In this document: one piece after another, positions 25,361-33,480 of the stretch
How positions within the stretch are numbered: position 1 is the first letter of the stretch
How the letters are laid out: every line of letters starts with the position of its first letter
Origin: Orenia marismortui DSM 5156
Lineage (GTDB): Bacteria; Bacillota; Halanaerobiia; Halobacteroidales; Halobacteroidaceae
Assembly: GCF_000379025.1 (NCBI RefSeq)
Contig: NZ_KB900623.1
Location: 433,327 to 497,326, forward strand
Direction: 5' to 3'
Length of the DNA: 64,000 nucleotides
Position numbers and translations under genes: made by a program
Notes under the pieces: model-generated
Seen by the model: the letters and a program-made list of their open reading frames with translations, nothing else
Database searches by the model: none
What the model was told of the DNA's origin: nothing

Positions 25361-25440
25361 AGCTGGTGGCTAGAAGCTAGTAGCAGTTGTTAGGCGTTAG
25401 GTTATAGGTTTTTAGGATGTGTTAACACCTAACACCTGGA
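25361..25440. repeat. Composite intergenic repeat (families C and B)
   Basis: A family C block at 25361-25386 (AGCTGGTGGCTAGAAGCTAG) is followed directly by a family B hairpin at 25387-25440 (GTTAGGCGTTAGGTTATAGG with its partner TTAACACCTAACACCT). It lies within the rib operon between ribD and ribE. Confidence 0.55.
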
Positions 25441-25479
25441 TACATAGGCTATTGTATTAAGCATAGAGGAGGTATAGTT

Positions 25480-26142
25480 TTGTTTACAGGAATTGTAGAA
25501 GAATTAGGTAAAGTAAAAAGAATAAAGAGAGGAAGCAAGTCTATTGTACTAACAATTGAGGCTAAAGAAGTGCTAAAGGATGTCAAATTGGGTGATAGTA
25601 TTGCAACTAATGGAGTCTGTTTAACAGTAACTTCATTTAATGATCAGGAGTTTAGTGTAGATGTGATGCCAGAAACTATGAGAAACTCTAGTTTGGGAGA
25701 TTTACAAGTAGGATCATGGGTTAATCTAGAAAGAGCTTTAAGGCTTAGTGACAGATTAGGTGGGCATTTAGTCTCTGGGCATATTGATGGAACAGGAATA
25801 ATTAAGGCTAAGAAACGTGAAGATAATGCAAGTATTGTTACTGTTGAAACTACAAAAGAATTATTGAAATATATCATACATAAAGGTTCTATTGCGATTG
25901 ATGGTGTTAGCTTGACAGTAGCTCAAGTTTTTTCAGATAGTTTTAATATTTCTTTGATACCACATACAAGTCAGGTAACATTACTAGGTCAGAAGGATAT
26001 AGGTGCTAAGGTTAATTTAGAAGTAGATATGATAGCTAAGTATATTGAAAAGATGATAAATCATCAGGAAGATAATAATAAAGATAATAAATCAAATATA
26101 GATTTAGAGATGTTAAAAGATCAGGGGTTTTTGTTAGCTTAA
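25480..26142 (+). CDS. ribE: Riboflavin synthase alpha chain
   Basis: 220 residues, two homologous lumazine-binding halves: first MFTGIVEELGKV with GVCLTV, second about residue 98 on (HLVSGHIDGTGI, GVSLTVAQV). Dismutation of two lumazine molecules gives riboflavin. The start is TTG at 25480, after AGAGGAGG; the family's universal FTGIVEE N-terminus supports this start. Confidence 0.95.
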   Translation: MFTGIVEELGKVKRIKRGSKSIVLTIEAKEVLKDVKLGDSIATNGVCLTVTSFNDQEFSVDVMPETMRNSSLGDLQVGSWVNLERALRLSDRLGGHLVSGHIDGTGIIKAKKREDNASIVTVETTKELLKYIIHKGSIAIDGVSLTVAQVFSDSFNISLIPHTSQVTLLGQKDIGAKVNLEVDMIAKYIEKMINHQEDNNKDNKSNIDLEMLKDQGFLLA

Positions 26143-26169
26143 CTATTAAGATAGAAAGAGGGGATGGAT

Positions 26170-27381
26170 ATGAAATTTAATACTATAGAAGAAGCAATTG
26201 AAGATATTAAAGCTGCTAAGATGATAGTTGTAGTAGATGATGAAGATCGAGAAAATGAAGGTGATTTACTAATGGCTGCTGAGCACGCTACGCCAGAAAG
26301 TATAAATTTTATGGCGACTTATGGTCGTGGATTAATCTGTTTACCTACAACTAAACAGCGGCTAGAAGAATTGAGCTTAAATCAAATGGTAGAAGAGAAT
26401 ACTGATAGCCATGAAACTGCCTTTACAGTCTCAATTGATCATAAAGATACTAGTACAGGAATTTCAGCCTTTGAGAGAAGTAAAACTATTCAAGCGCTAG
26501 TAGATCCAAAGACTGAGCCATCTGATTTAGCGCGTCCTGGACATATCTTTCCACTAATGGCCAAGGAAGGTGGAGTCTTAAGAAGGGCTGGTCATACTGA
26601 AGCAGCTATAGATTTAGCTAGATTAGCTGGATTATATCCAGCAGGAGTAATCTGTGAGATTATGTCTGATGATGGTACTATGGCAAGAGTGCCTGAGTTA
26701 ATTGAATTTGCTCAGAAACATAATCTAAAGATAATTACTATAGAAGATTTAATTAAATATAGAATGAATAAGGATACACTAGTAAAGAGATTACCAGAGG
26801 TAGATTTACCAAGTAAGTTTGGGAATTTTAATGTTATTGGTTATGAGACTGAAATTGACGATAAGTGCCACTTAGCTATTATAAAGGGTGATATTAAAGG
26901 TAAAGAGGATGTTCTGGTAAGAGTACATTCTGAATGTTTAACTGGGGATGCGTTAGGTTCTTTACGATGTGATTGTCGTGATCAGTTAGCTGCTGCTTTA
27001 AAGCGGATAGAAGAAGAGGGTGAAGGTATAGTATTATATATGAGGCAAGAAGGAAGAGGAATTGGATTAGCTAATAAATTAAGAGCTTATCATTTACAAG
27101 ATGAGGGAAGAGATACTGTGGAGGCTAATCGTGAATTAGGATTCGATGATGATATGAGGGATTATGGGATTGGTGCTCAAATATTATCTGATTTAGGTCT
27201 AACAAGTATTAGATTAATGACTAATAATCCTCGTAAAATTGTTGGTCTAGAAGGTTATGGTTTGAAAATATCGGAAAGAGTACCTCATCAAATGGAAGCT
27301 AATTGTGTTAATAAGAGATATTTATCAACTAAGAGAGAGAAACTAGGGCATATGTTAGAGAATAATTTTGATAATGAATAA
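26170..27381 (+). CDS. ribBA: DHBP synthase / GTP cyclohydrolase II
   Basis: 403 residues, two fused domains. Residues 1 to about 200 form 3,4-dihydroxy-2-butanone-4-phosphate synthase ([12 protein letters not shown] acidic loop, [13 protein letters not shown]). Residues about 205-400 form GTP cyclohydrolase II with zinc cysteines in ECLTGD and LRCDCRDQL and the active site [10 protein letters not shown]. It supplies both starting branches of riboflavin. The start at 26170 gives better spacing from GAGGGG than the ATG at 26164. Confidence 0.95.
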   Translation: MKFNTIEEAIEDIKAAKMIVVVDDEDRENEGDLLMAAEHATPESINFMATYGRGLICLPTTKQRLEELSLNQMVEENTDSHETAFTVSIDHKDTSTGISAFERSKTIQALVDPKTEPSDLARPGHIFPLMAKEGGVLRRAGHTEAAIDLARLAGLYPAGVICEIMSDDGTMARVPELIEFAQKHNLKIITIEDLIKYRMNKDTLVKRLPEVDLPSKFGNFNVIGYETEIDDKCHLAIIKGDIKGKEDVLVRVHSECLTGDALGSLRCDCRDQLAAALKRIEEEGEGIVLYMRQEGRGIGLANKLRAYHLQDEGRDTVEANRELGFDDDMRDYGIGAQILSDLGLTSIRLMTNNPRKIVGLEGYGLKISERVPHQMEANCVNKRYLSTKREKLGHMLENNFDNE

Positions 27382-27556
27382 TGTATAATTAGGAGAATTA
27401 AAAACAAAATTAATAATTATCGCAATATTTGTAGGTTGTATTATAATAAACTGTTATGATATAAAAATAGCCATTTAATATTACTAGAAAATATTTATTT
27501 TTAATTAATGCTTTGAACTTAATTCTAAATTAATAAAACTATAGGGGGCAAATGAA

Positions 27557-28030
27557 ATGAATTATTTTAAGAAAGTTTATGAAGGCAATTTAACAGGAGA
27601 AGGATTAAAGTTTGCTATTGTGGTAGGAAGATTTAATGAATTTATCTCTACAAAGCTATTAAGTGGTGCTTTAGATGCTTTAAAGAGGCATGGGGTTAAA
27701 GAAGATGATATAGAAGTCGCTTGGGTACCTGGTGCCTATGAAGTTCCATTATTGGCTAAGAAGATGGCTAATACGCAAAATTATGATGCAGTAATTTGTT
27801 TAGGAGCAGTTATTAGAGGTGCTACACCACACTTTGATTATGTATGTGCAGAAGCTTCTAAAGGGATAGCTAAAGTAAGCTTAGATAGTGAATTACCAGT
27901 TATGTTTGGAATTATTACTACAGATACAATAGAACAAGCTATCGAACGAGCAGGCACTAAAGCAGGTAATAAAGGATGGGAAGCTGCTGTTGGGGCACTA
28001 GAGATGGCAAACTTAATCAATCAATTCTAA
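27557..28030 (+). CDS. ribH: 6,7-dimethyl-8-ribityllumazine synthase
   Basis: 157 residues. Joins the RibD and RibB products; assembles as a 60-mer shell in many bacteria. Motifs: [33 protein letters not shown] with the catalytic histidine. Last gene of the rib operon; the 175-base gap before it is AT-rich with no clear signal, and a strong terminator follows. Confidence 0.97.
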   Translation: MNYFKKVYEGNLTGEGLKFAIVVGRFNEFISTKLLSGALDALKRHGVKEDDIEVAWVPGAYEVPLLAKKMANTQNYDAVICLGAVIRGATPHFDYVCAEASKGIAKVSLDSELPVMFGIITTDTIEQAIERAGTKAGNKGWEAAVGALEMANLINQF

Positions 28031-28033
28031 TTT

Positions 28034-28077
28034 AAATCAAAAAAAGGTTATCGAAATCGATAACCTTTTTTTGATTT
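28034..28077. terminator. Bidirectional terminator between ribH and the ymaF-like gene
   Basis: 21-bp palindromic stem with A-tract on one side and T-tract on the other; serves convergent genes. Confidence 0.93.
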
Positions 28078-28507
28078 AATATGTTTCTGGAATTGGTCTA
28101 GAGGTTCTAGTCTTATAAGTATGGCGGTGACCATCGTTTAATCTAGTTTCTCCTTGCATTTCATGGGTATGACCACGGCTGGTTCTAATTGCTGGTCCTG
28201 TTCTACCACGATAGTTATGTTGATGACCAGCGGTTCTAGAGGTAGTTCCTTGATAATTATGATAATGGGTATCTCCATTATAAATAGGTGGTCCTGTTTC
28301 ACCTTGATAACTATGGCGATGACCATTATCAAAGGATGTTTCTCCGTAATAGGATGTATTGCCTCTATAATCATGGACATGTTGACCTATCGGTTCTTCT
28401 GGAGGTCCTTGAGGTGGACCAGGAAAATCAGGAAAGTCTGGTTCTCGAGGACAGCCAGGTTCTCTTGGATCTCTACGTCGATCTCTATCTCTTTGATATC
28501 TTCCCAT
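28076..28507 (-). CDS. YmaF-like histidine-rich repeat protein
   Basis: 143 residues. After an Arg/Pro-rich N-terminus (RYQRDRDRRRDPREPGCPRE), about eight short repeats of the form GHxHxYxGxT run to the end: HVHDYRGNT, GHRHSYQGET, THYHNYQGTT, GHQHNYRGRT, GHTHEMQGET, GHRHTYKTRT. This is the pattern of YmaF-family proteins, known from spore formers. The repeated His-x-His pairs could bind metal (inference). Ribosome site AGGAGGGA. Function unknown. Confidence 0.75.
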   Translation of the reverse strand: MGRYQRDRDRRRDPREPGCPREPDFPDFPGPPQGPPEEPIGQHVHDYRGNTSYYGETSFDNGHRHSYQGETGPPIYNGDTHYHNYQGTTSRTAGHQHNYRGRTGPAIRTSRGHTHEMQGETRLNDGHRHTYKTRTSRPIPETY

Positions 28508-28710
28508 CTTAATCCCTCCTTTGTTTTCATAATTATCATATGTATTTAGGAGGTGATAGGTGACAGATGATGAATAAAGAGTAAATAAGTTAACTTATAT
28601 TTGTTGAGGTATACTAATAATAGCATTTATCTTTTTTTATTTAAGAAACTTTATGAAGGAATTTTTTATATAATGGTTAAATTAAATATGTAGAAAGAGG
28701 AGGAAGATAA

Positions 28711-29367
28711 ATGAAAGAGTTAAAGAGTACAAAAGAAGCACAAGAAATATTAGAGATATTAAGAGACACTTATCCAGAGCCACAGACAGTATTAAATTAT
28801 AACAATCCATTTGAACTATTAATAGCAGTAATTCTTTCTGCTCAGACAACTGATAAACAAGTAAATAAGGTTACTAAAGACCTTTTTAAGAAGTTTAAAT
28901 CTCCAGCTGATTATGCTAAGTTAGAAGCAGAGGAGTTGGAGGAACATATTAAAAGTATAGGTCTATATAGAAATAAAAGTAAGTATATAGTTAAAGCATG
29001 TCAGATGTTATTAGATGATTATAAAGGTCAAGTTCCATCGGAGAGAAAAGAGTTGATGAAGCTATCAGGGGTAGGAAGAAAGACGGCTAATGTAGTAGCT
29101 AGTTCTGTCTTTGGTGAAGATGCTATTGCAGTTGATACCCACGTTTTTAGAGTTTCTAATCGTATTGGCTTAGCAGATAGTGATAATGTTAGAGGAACTG
29201 AAGAAGACTTAATGGAGGTTATTCCGAAAAAATTATGGACTCCTGCCCATCATTGGTTGATATTCCATGGCCGTAATATCTGTAAAGCTAGAAATCCACA
29301 ATGTTCAAAATGTCCAGTTAAAGAATATTGTAATTATTATGAAGAGTTAAAAGAAGATAAGTCTTAA
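28711..29367 (+). CDS. nth: Endonuclease III
   Basis: 218 residues. Bifunctional DNA glycosylase/AP lyase for oxidised pyrimidines. Helix-hairpin-helix LSGVGRKTANVV holds the catalytic lysine, the catalytic aspartate is in AVDTHVFRVSNR, and the [4Fe-4S] cluster cysteines are C-x6-C-x2-C-x5-C in CKARNPQCSKCPVKEYC. Its stop codon overlaps that of the convergent ylqH-like gene in TTAA. Confidence 0.96.
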   Translation: MKELKSTKEAQEILEILRDTYPEPQTVLNYNNPFELLIAVILSAQTTDKQVNKVTKDLFKKFKSPADYAKLEAEELEEHIKSIGLYRNKSKYIVKACQMLLDDYKGQVPSERKELMKLSGVGRKTANVVASSVFGEDAIAVDTHVFRVSNRIGLADSDNVRGTEEDLMEVIPKKLWTPAHHWLIFHGRNICKARNPQCSKCPVKEYCNYYEELKEDKS

Positions 29368-29636
29368 GACAAGTCTTCTAGCTCATAGATAAAAGCAAGT
29401 ATTTCAGCTACAACTTTATATAAATCTTCAGGGATTTCTTCTCCCAATTCAAGTTGTAATAATACTTTTACCAGATCATTATCTTCTTTAAGAGGGATAT
29501 CACATTCTTTAGCTTTTTCAATTATTTTTTTAGCTAAATCACCTTTTCCTTTTGCTATAACAGTAGGAGCATAGTCGATTTCCGAATTATATCTTATGGC
29601 TACAGCTTCTGCTTTTCTTGTTTTTTCATTTTCCAA
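29364..29636 (-). CDS. FlhB C-terminal-like protein (YlqH type)
   Basis: 90 residues matching only the cytoplasmic tail of flagellar export protein FlhB (EKTRKAEAVAIRYN, APTVIAKGKGDLAKKIIEKAKE, IPLKEDNDLVKVLLQLELGEEIPEDLYKVVAEILAF). The autocleavage NPTH motif is not present (NSEIDYAP instead). Stand-alone FlhB-tail proteins (YlqH/FlhX) occur in many Firmicutes beside a YlqG-like gene, as here. Role possibly in flagellar export; not established. Confidence 0.82.
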   Translation of the reverse strand: MENEKTRKAEAVAIRYNSEIDYAPTVIAKGKGDLAKKIIEKAKECDIPLKEDNDLVKVLLQLELGEEIPEDLYKVVAEILAFIYELEDLS

Positions 29637-29649
29637 AATTAATCACCTC

Positions 29650-31173
29650 TTAAGCTTTAAAGTCTACATTTTTTAGTTTGATCTTCTCATCTTTTTGCTC
29701 TGTTGCTTTTTCTTCGATTAATTTACAATTTAAATAATCTATTTGATATTCTGTATCTTGAAATCTTGTCTTGAATTTATCTAAATATTGATTTATTAAT
29801 CTAAAAGTCTTAGAATGAGTAGTATTAAATAATCCACTGATCTTGTTATTTTTAATCTTAATTTTAATTTCTATATATCCCAATTTATTGGTATCAATAG
29901 CAAAGGAGAAGTTTAGATCTTTTTCTTTTTTATTCTGTTTATTTTTCTCTTGATCTTGATTTAATTTTATTGTGGCCAACTTTATATTATCTCCAACAAG
30001 TAGAGGCAAAAAAAGAGAAATAGGGTTGTTATTATAATTTATAAGTTTATTAGCAATTAATTCTTTTAATATTTTTCTATATTCAATAGTTACTTCTTCT
30101 GATAAATTGTTTTCTTTAAGATAAAAAAGTGCTTTTAATAAGGTATCTTGCTTTGAATCACTGGAGTTTAAAATATTTAAAGATTTTTGAACCTGCTCTT
30201 CTGTTATATTATTGGGCATAATTATATTGTTAGCTAGCTCTTTTTTGATTATATCCTTAAGGATTTTATTCTTTTCTATAGTTGGTAGTTTTAGTTTCTG
30301 TTCTAAGTTTTTAAATTCCATCTTGGATAAAGATTCCTTTATTTCAATAAAACTTTTAGGGTTATTAGCAATTATTTTTTTCAACTTAGGCAATATTAAA
30401 GTAGAGATTTTTGAATTTGATTCAATATTAAGTGTTTTTAATAATTTTTTTAAAGTTGGGGTCAGATTATCTTCTTCAGTTAAGTCTAAAGTTAAGATGA
30501 ATGTATTTAAATCTTTATTATTTACAGGTAATTCCAATTTTTTTAGTAGTAGAATATTTTTTATTTTTTCAAAAGGAATATCATTTTTGGAAATAGTACT
30601 ATTAATTTTAGCAATCTCTTCTTGATTTAATTTAATTTCTAATGTTAATGATTGTTTTATGATTTCTTGTATCTTTTTATTATTACTAATATTTAAATCT
30701 TTAAGTGAAGTAGCTTTTGTTTTATTGTTATTACTATTATTATTATTATTATTCTGTTTTACTACTTTAGGAGAAATAAGTCTATTTAATTCATCTGAAA
30801 TTTTACCTTTTAACTTTAGGGCGTTTTTAAATAGATTAAAGAATTTTGAGTTAAGGGGGAGGTTTAGTTTTTTTAATACTAAGGCTATTTTAATCTTGTT
30901 TTGTAGATTCTGCTCAGAATAATCTTTTATCTCATTTAAAAACTGATTAATATCAACAAATAACTGTTTTTTTAAAGGTATATTGTTTTGGAGTAGTTCC
31001 ATCAAAATAAGTTGATTATTGTGATTGTTATTTAGCTTTAAATTATGTAGTAATTGCTCGATAGTCAAAGAATTATTTTTATATTGTCCTGTATTCTCTT
31101 TAATTGAATTTGACATTTTATCCTCAGTTGAGTTATACTGTTTTAGTGTCAACCCATTATTTATTCTAATCAT
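29650..31173 (-). CDS. YlqG-like / FliK C-terminal-like protein
   Basis: 507 residues, Lys/Asn/Leu-rich, no signal or membrane segment. The middle is a series of leucine-rich helical repeats; an Asn tract (about residues 140-150) joins two halves. The C-terminal about 90 residues (FSFAIDTNKLGYIEIKIKIK...LFNTTHSKTFRLINQYLDKFK) resemble the FliK hook-length domain. Paired with the ylqH-like gene 13 bases downstream, as in B. subtilis ylqG-ylqH. Sequence is fast-evolving, so the assignment rests largely on context. Confidence 0.65.
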   Translation of the reverse strand: MIRINNGLTLKQYNSTEDKMSNSIKENTGQYKNNSLTIEQLLHNLKLNNNHNNQLILMELLQNNIPLKKQLFVDINQFLNEIKDYSEQNLQNKIKIALVLKKLNLPLNSKFFNLFKNALKLKGKISDELNRLISPKVVKQNNNNNNSNNNKTKATSLKDLNISNNKKIQEIIKQSLTLEIKLNQEEIAKINSTISKNDIPFEKIKNILLLKKLELPVNNKDLNTFILTLDLTEEDNLTPTLKKLLKTLNIESNSKISTLILPKLKKIIANNPKSFIEIKESLSKMEFKNLEQKLKLPTIEKNKILKDIIKKELANNIIMPNNITEEQVQKSLNILNSSDSKQDTLLKALFYLKENNLSEEVTIEYRKILKELIANKLINYNNNPISLFLPLLVGDNIKLATIKLNQDQEKNKQNKKEKDLNFSFAIDTNKLGYIEIKIKIKNNKISGLFNTTHSKTFRLINQYLDKFKTRFQDTEYQIDYLNCKLIEEKATEQKDEKIKLKNVDFKA

Positions 31174-31495
31174 AATATCACTCCCAATACTTATAAATTA
31201 AAACTTAAAGTATAGTATTTCATTACATAGTTTTAATCGTAATTATAATAATTAATGTAAATAATTTTTGACTAGATGTGTATTCAATAATAAAATTTTA
31301 TTGGACAAGTATTGTCGAAATTTGATAAAGTGGTAGATTGCTTTTATAATTTCTCGATTTCTATTCATAAACCTTCTTTTATTTAAATTATAATCTATTT
31401 ATTAAAAGATATTATAAAATTATTGAAACTATATGGGATTTAGGTTATAATTTAGTGATTGGAATAAGTTTATTAAGTAGGAGATGATTTACCTA
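31174..31495. other. Divergent intergenic region
   Basis: No gene. It carries a plus-strand promoter TTGAAA (31423-31428), 17-nt spacer, TATAAT (31446-31451) for the following gene. No other structure stands out. Confidence 0.65.
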
Positions 31496-32077
31496 ATGTT
31501 AACTTTGGCTATAGATAAATATAAAGAATTTAAGGTTAGTGATTGTGATGTTAAGAATCTCTTTATTTCTTTAGGATGTTTAGTAGTAAAGAATTATTCA
31601 GAAATTATATTAAAGTATGATAATGAATTATCAGTTGATATTAAAGATCTATTAACTTTGGTTGTTAATAATTTATTACTTTGTAATCAGTTACAGAGTA
31701 GAATTTTTGATTTAAAAGAAAATATTAATGAGGCTGAAATTAGGGTAGAAAGTCTAATTTATTTAAATCAAGAAGAAAAAGATAATTCGGTTAAGAAGAT
31801 GGATAGGTTAAAGAAATCATTAAAGCTTAAAGAAAAGAGATTATTACAGCTGAATCAAGAGAATATAAATTTATTATTAAATATAGGAAAATGGTTTTAT
31901 GAAGAAAAGTTATTAAGAGATAAGAAGGATTTTAGTCAGGTATATAAACATTTAGATTATTTATTATCTAATGATCAGAAGTCAATTGATTGGAATGGAT
32001 TACTATCTGAAAAGCTAGATCAAGATAAAGCTCGACTATATAATTTAATACAGCCATATCCAAATTTTTTAGTTTAA
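31496..32077 (+). CDS. Coiled-coil protein of unknown function
   Basis: 193 residues. A predicted coiled coil runs from about residue 70 to 125 (charged heptad-like sequence NQEEKDNSVKKMDRLKKSL, KLKEKRLLQLNQENI), flanked by helical segments. No signal peptide or membrane helix, no family recognised. Has its own sigma-A promoter (31423-31451) and terminator, so it is a single-gene unit. The start at 31496 is preferred because an ATG at 31484 touches the AGGAG ribosome site. Confidence 0.65.
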   Translation: MLTLAIDKYKEFKVSDCDVKNLFISLGCLVVKNYSEIILKYDNELSVDIKDLLTLVVNNLLLCNQLQSRIFDLKENINEAEIRVESLIYLNQEEKDNSVKKMDRLKKSLKLKEKRLLQLNQENINLLLNIGKWFYEEKLLRDKKDFSQVYKHLDYLLSNDQKSIDWNGLLSEKLDQDKARLYNLIQPYPNFLV

Positions 32078-32091
32078 ATTATTTCTTAGTT

Positions 32092-32120
32092 AAAACCAGT
32101 ATTTTTATACTGGTTTTTTT
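32092..32120 (+). terminator. Terminator after the coiled-coil gene
   Basis: AAAACCAGTAT pairs with ATACTGGTTTT across TTTT, then a T run. Confidence 0.9.
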
Positions 32121-32154
32121 AGCTTATAATTTAAGAATAATCAGGAGTGATAGT

Positions 32155-32796
32155 ATGTTATTTTATCCTAAAGGACAGATGGATCTATTTAGTGCTGATA
32201 AAGGTCAGAAAAGATTTGAAACACTCGATGAGGTTAAATATATAGCAGATAATTGTAGCAGATGTTCCTTAAGAGATAATTGTACTCAAGTTGTCTTTGG
32301 TAACGGAAATATTGATGCTGATTTAATGTTTGTTGGAGAGGGGCCAGGGGCAGATGAAGATAGAATAGGTGCTCCTTTTGTAGGAAAAGCAGGTCAATTA
32401 TTAAATAAAATTTTAGAAGCTGCAGAGATTAAAAGAGAAGAGGCTTATATTACAAATATAGTTAAGTGTCGTCCGCCAGGGAATAGACAACCTAAAGAAG
32501 ATGAAATGAAAACTTGTTTGTGGATTTTGGCACAAGAGATTAAGTTGGTAAATCCTAAGATTATTGTTCCACTTGGTTCAACTGCTTTAAAAGGTCTGTT
32601 AGATCCAAGGGGTAAAATTACTAGAGTTAGAGGTAGATGGATTAAGCAGAAGGGATATTATTTCTTGCCAACTTTCCATCCAGCAGCGCTATTAAGAGAT
32701 AAGAATAAAAAGTTAGCAGTTTGGAAGGATTTTTTGAAGATAAAAAAAGCTTACTACAGATATTTAGATCTAAAGAGCCAAGGCGTTGAAGTTTGA
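32155..32796 (+). CDS. Family 4 uracil-DNA glycosylase
   Basis: 213 residues. Removes uracil from DNA. Family 4 signatures: GEGPGADED (water-activating loop), FVGKAGQLL, and HPAALLRDK near the end. Iron-sulfur ligands: cysteines in NCSRCSLRDNC and the cysteine of VKCRPPGNR. Start follows CAGGAGTGATAGT. Confidence 0.9.
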   Translation: MLFYPKGQMDLFSADKGQKRFETLDEVKYIADNCSRCSLRDNCTQVVFGNGNIDADLMFVGEGPGADEDRIGAPFVGKAGQLLNKILEAAEIKREEAYITNIVKCRPPGNRQPKEDEMKTCLWILAQEIKLVNPKIIVPLGSTALKGLLDPRGKITRVRGRWIKQKGYYFLPTFHPAALLRDKNKKLAVWKDFLKIKKAYYRYLDLKSQGVEV

Positions 32797-33215
32797 TTAA
32801 CCTATAATAGATTGAATTAAAGAATTGTTAACCATTTACCCGAAGAGAACCTTAGAATTTAAAATTTCGCGAAGGGTTATTAATTGAAACCCGAAGCTAA
32901 TTTTATCGAGGAACTCTTTTTTTGGGGAGTAAAAGCATTCAATTTTTATTCTTTTATAGATATCCAAGTCTAAAGTAAAATTTAATGGGTATATTGCGAT
33001 ACTTTTAGGTGATAGGTCATAGGGGTTGGGCGTTAGTTTTTCCTAATACCTATCGCCTGTCTCCTAGCGCCGAAACTGTCGCAATCTCATTCTATAACGA
33101 CAGTTTTAAATATTATTCTAAAGTTGGATGACTAGATTAGTGCTAAGTGGTGGTAAAAATAAGCTTTTAAAAAGTACTTTCCAAAAGTCATGAAAGAAAT
33201 ATCAGTAATTTCTAA
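32797..33215. other. Intergenic region before tRNA-Asn
   Basis: No coding region seen. Contains the family B repeat at 33007-33072. Two CCCGAAG words (32839 and 32889) and an inverted CGAAGGGTT give weak pairing that I cannot assign. Confidence 0.5.
33007..33072. repeat. Intergenic inverted repeat, family B
   Basis: Left arm GGTGATAGGTCATAGGGGTT; right arm on the minus strand GGCGCTAGGAGACAGGCGAT and GGTATTAGG. Same words as at 15624 and 25387. Confidence 0.6.
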
Positions 33216-33244
33216 TTGACAATTAAAAAAGATTAATATATAAT
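33216..33244 (+). promoter_or_regulatory. Consensus sigma-A promoter of tRNA-Asn
   Basis: TTGACA, 17-nt spacer, TATAAT at 33239-33244; tRNA starts 39 bases further on. Confidence 0.88.
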
Positions 33245-33283
33245 TCTCTTATAAATTAAATATTATTAAAGTAATTAAATTGT

Positions 33284-33359
33284 TCCCCGATAGCTCAGTT
33301 GGTAGAGCGAGTGGCTGTTAACCACTTTGTCGCAGGTTCGAGTCCTGCTCGGGGAGCCA
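33284..33359 (+). tRNA. tRNA-Asn (anticodon GUU)
   Basis: 76 bases, all arms pair: acceptor TCCCCGA with TCGGGGA, D arm GCTC/GAGC, anticodon arm AGTGG/CCACT around CTGTTAA, T arm GCAGG/CCTGC around TTCGAGT, discriminator G and encoded CCA. Anticodon GTT at 33317-33319. Confidence 0.98.
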
Positions 33360-33371
33360 TTTTTATTTTTT

Positions 33372-33398
33372 GCAGGATTTTAAATAAAGATATAGAAT
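33372..33398 (+). promoter_or_regulatory. Sigma-H-type promoter of the neopullulanase gene
   Basis: GCAGGATTT, 11 bases, ATAGAAT: a full match to the sigma-H consensus RNAGGAWWW-N11-RNNGAAT. AGGA to GAAT distance is 21 bases, as in four other sites of the window. Confidence 0.6.
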
Positions 33399-33436
33399 AT
33401 AGCAATTGTAAGCTTGATTTTATTATTTTATTATTT

Positions 33437-33450
33437 TGGAAACGTTTTCA
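33437..33450 (+). promoter_or_regulatory. cre site / LacI-type operator
   Basis: TGGAAACGTTTTCA fits the CcpA cre consensus TGWNANCGNTNWCA at every position and lies 30 bases before the amylase-family gene. Carbon catabolite control or a LacI/MalR-type repressor is expected. Confidence 0.85.
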
Positions 33451-33480
33451 AAATAATAAAAATAAGGAGGTCTTTTAAAT

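Noticed and set aside
28154-28549. Open frame opposite the ymaF-like gene
   Set aside because: It is a shadow of the histidine-rich repeats on the minus strand and has no ribosome site or family.
30212-30922. Hydrophobic open frames opposite the ylqG-like gene
   Set aside because: They are complements of Lys/Asn/Leu-rich codons; phenylalanine and leucine runs arise from the antisense of AAA/AAT-rich sequence.
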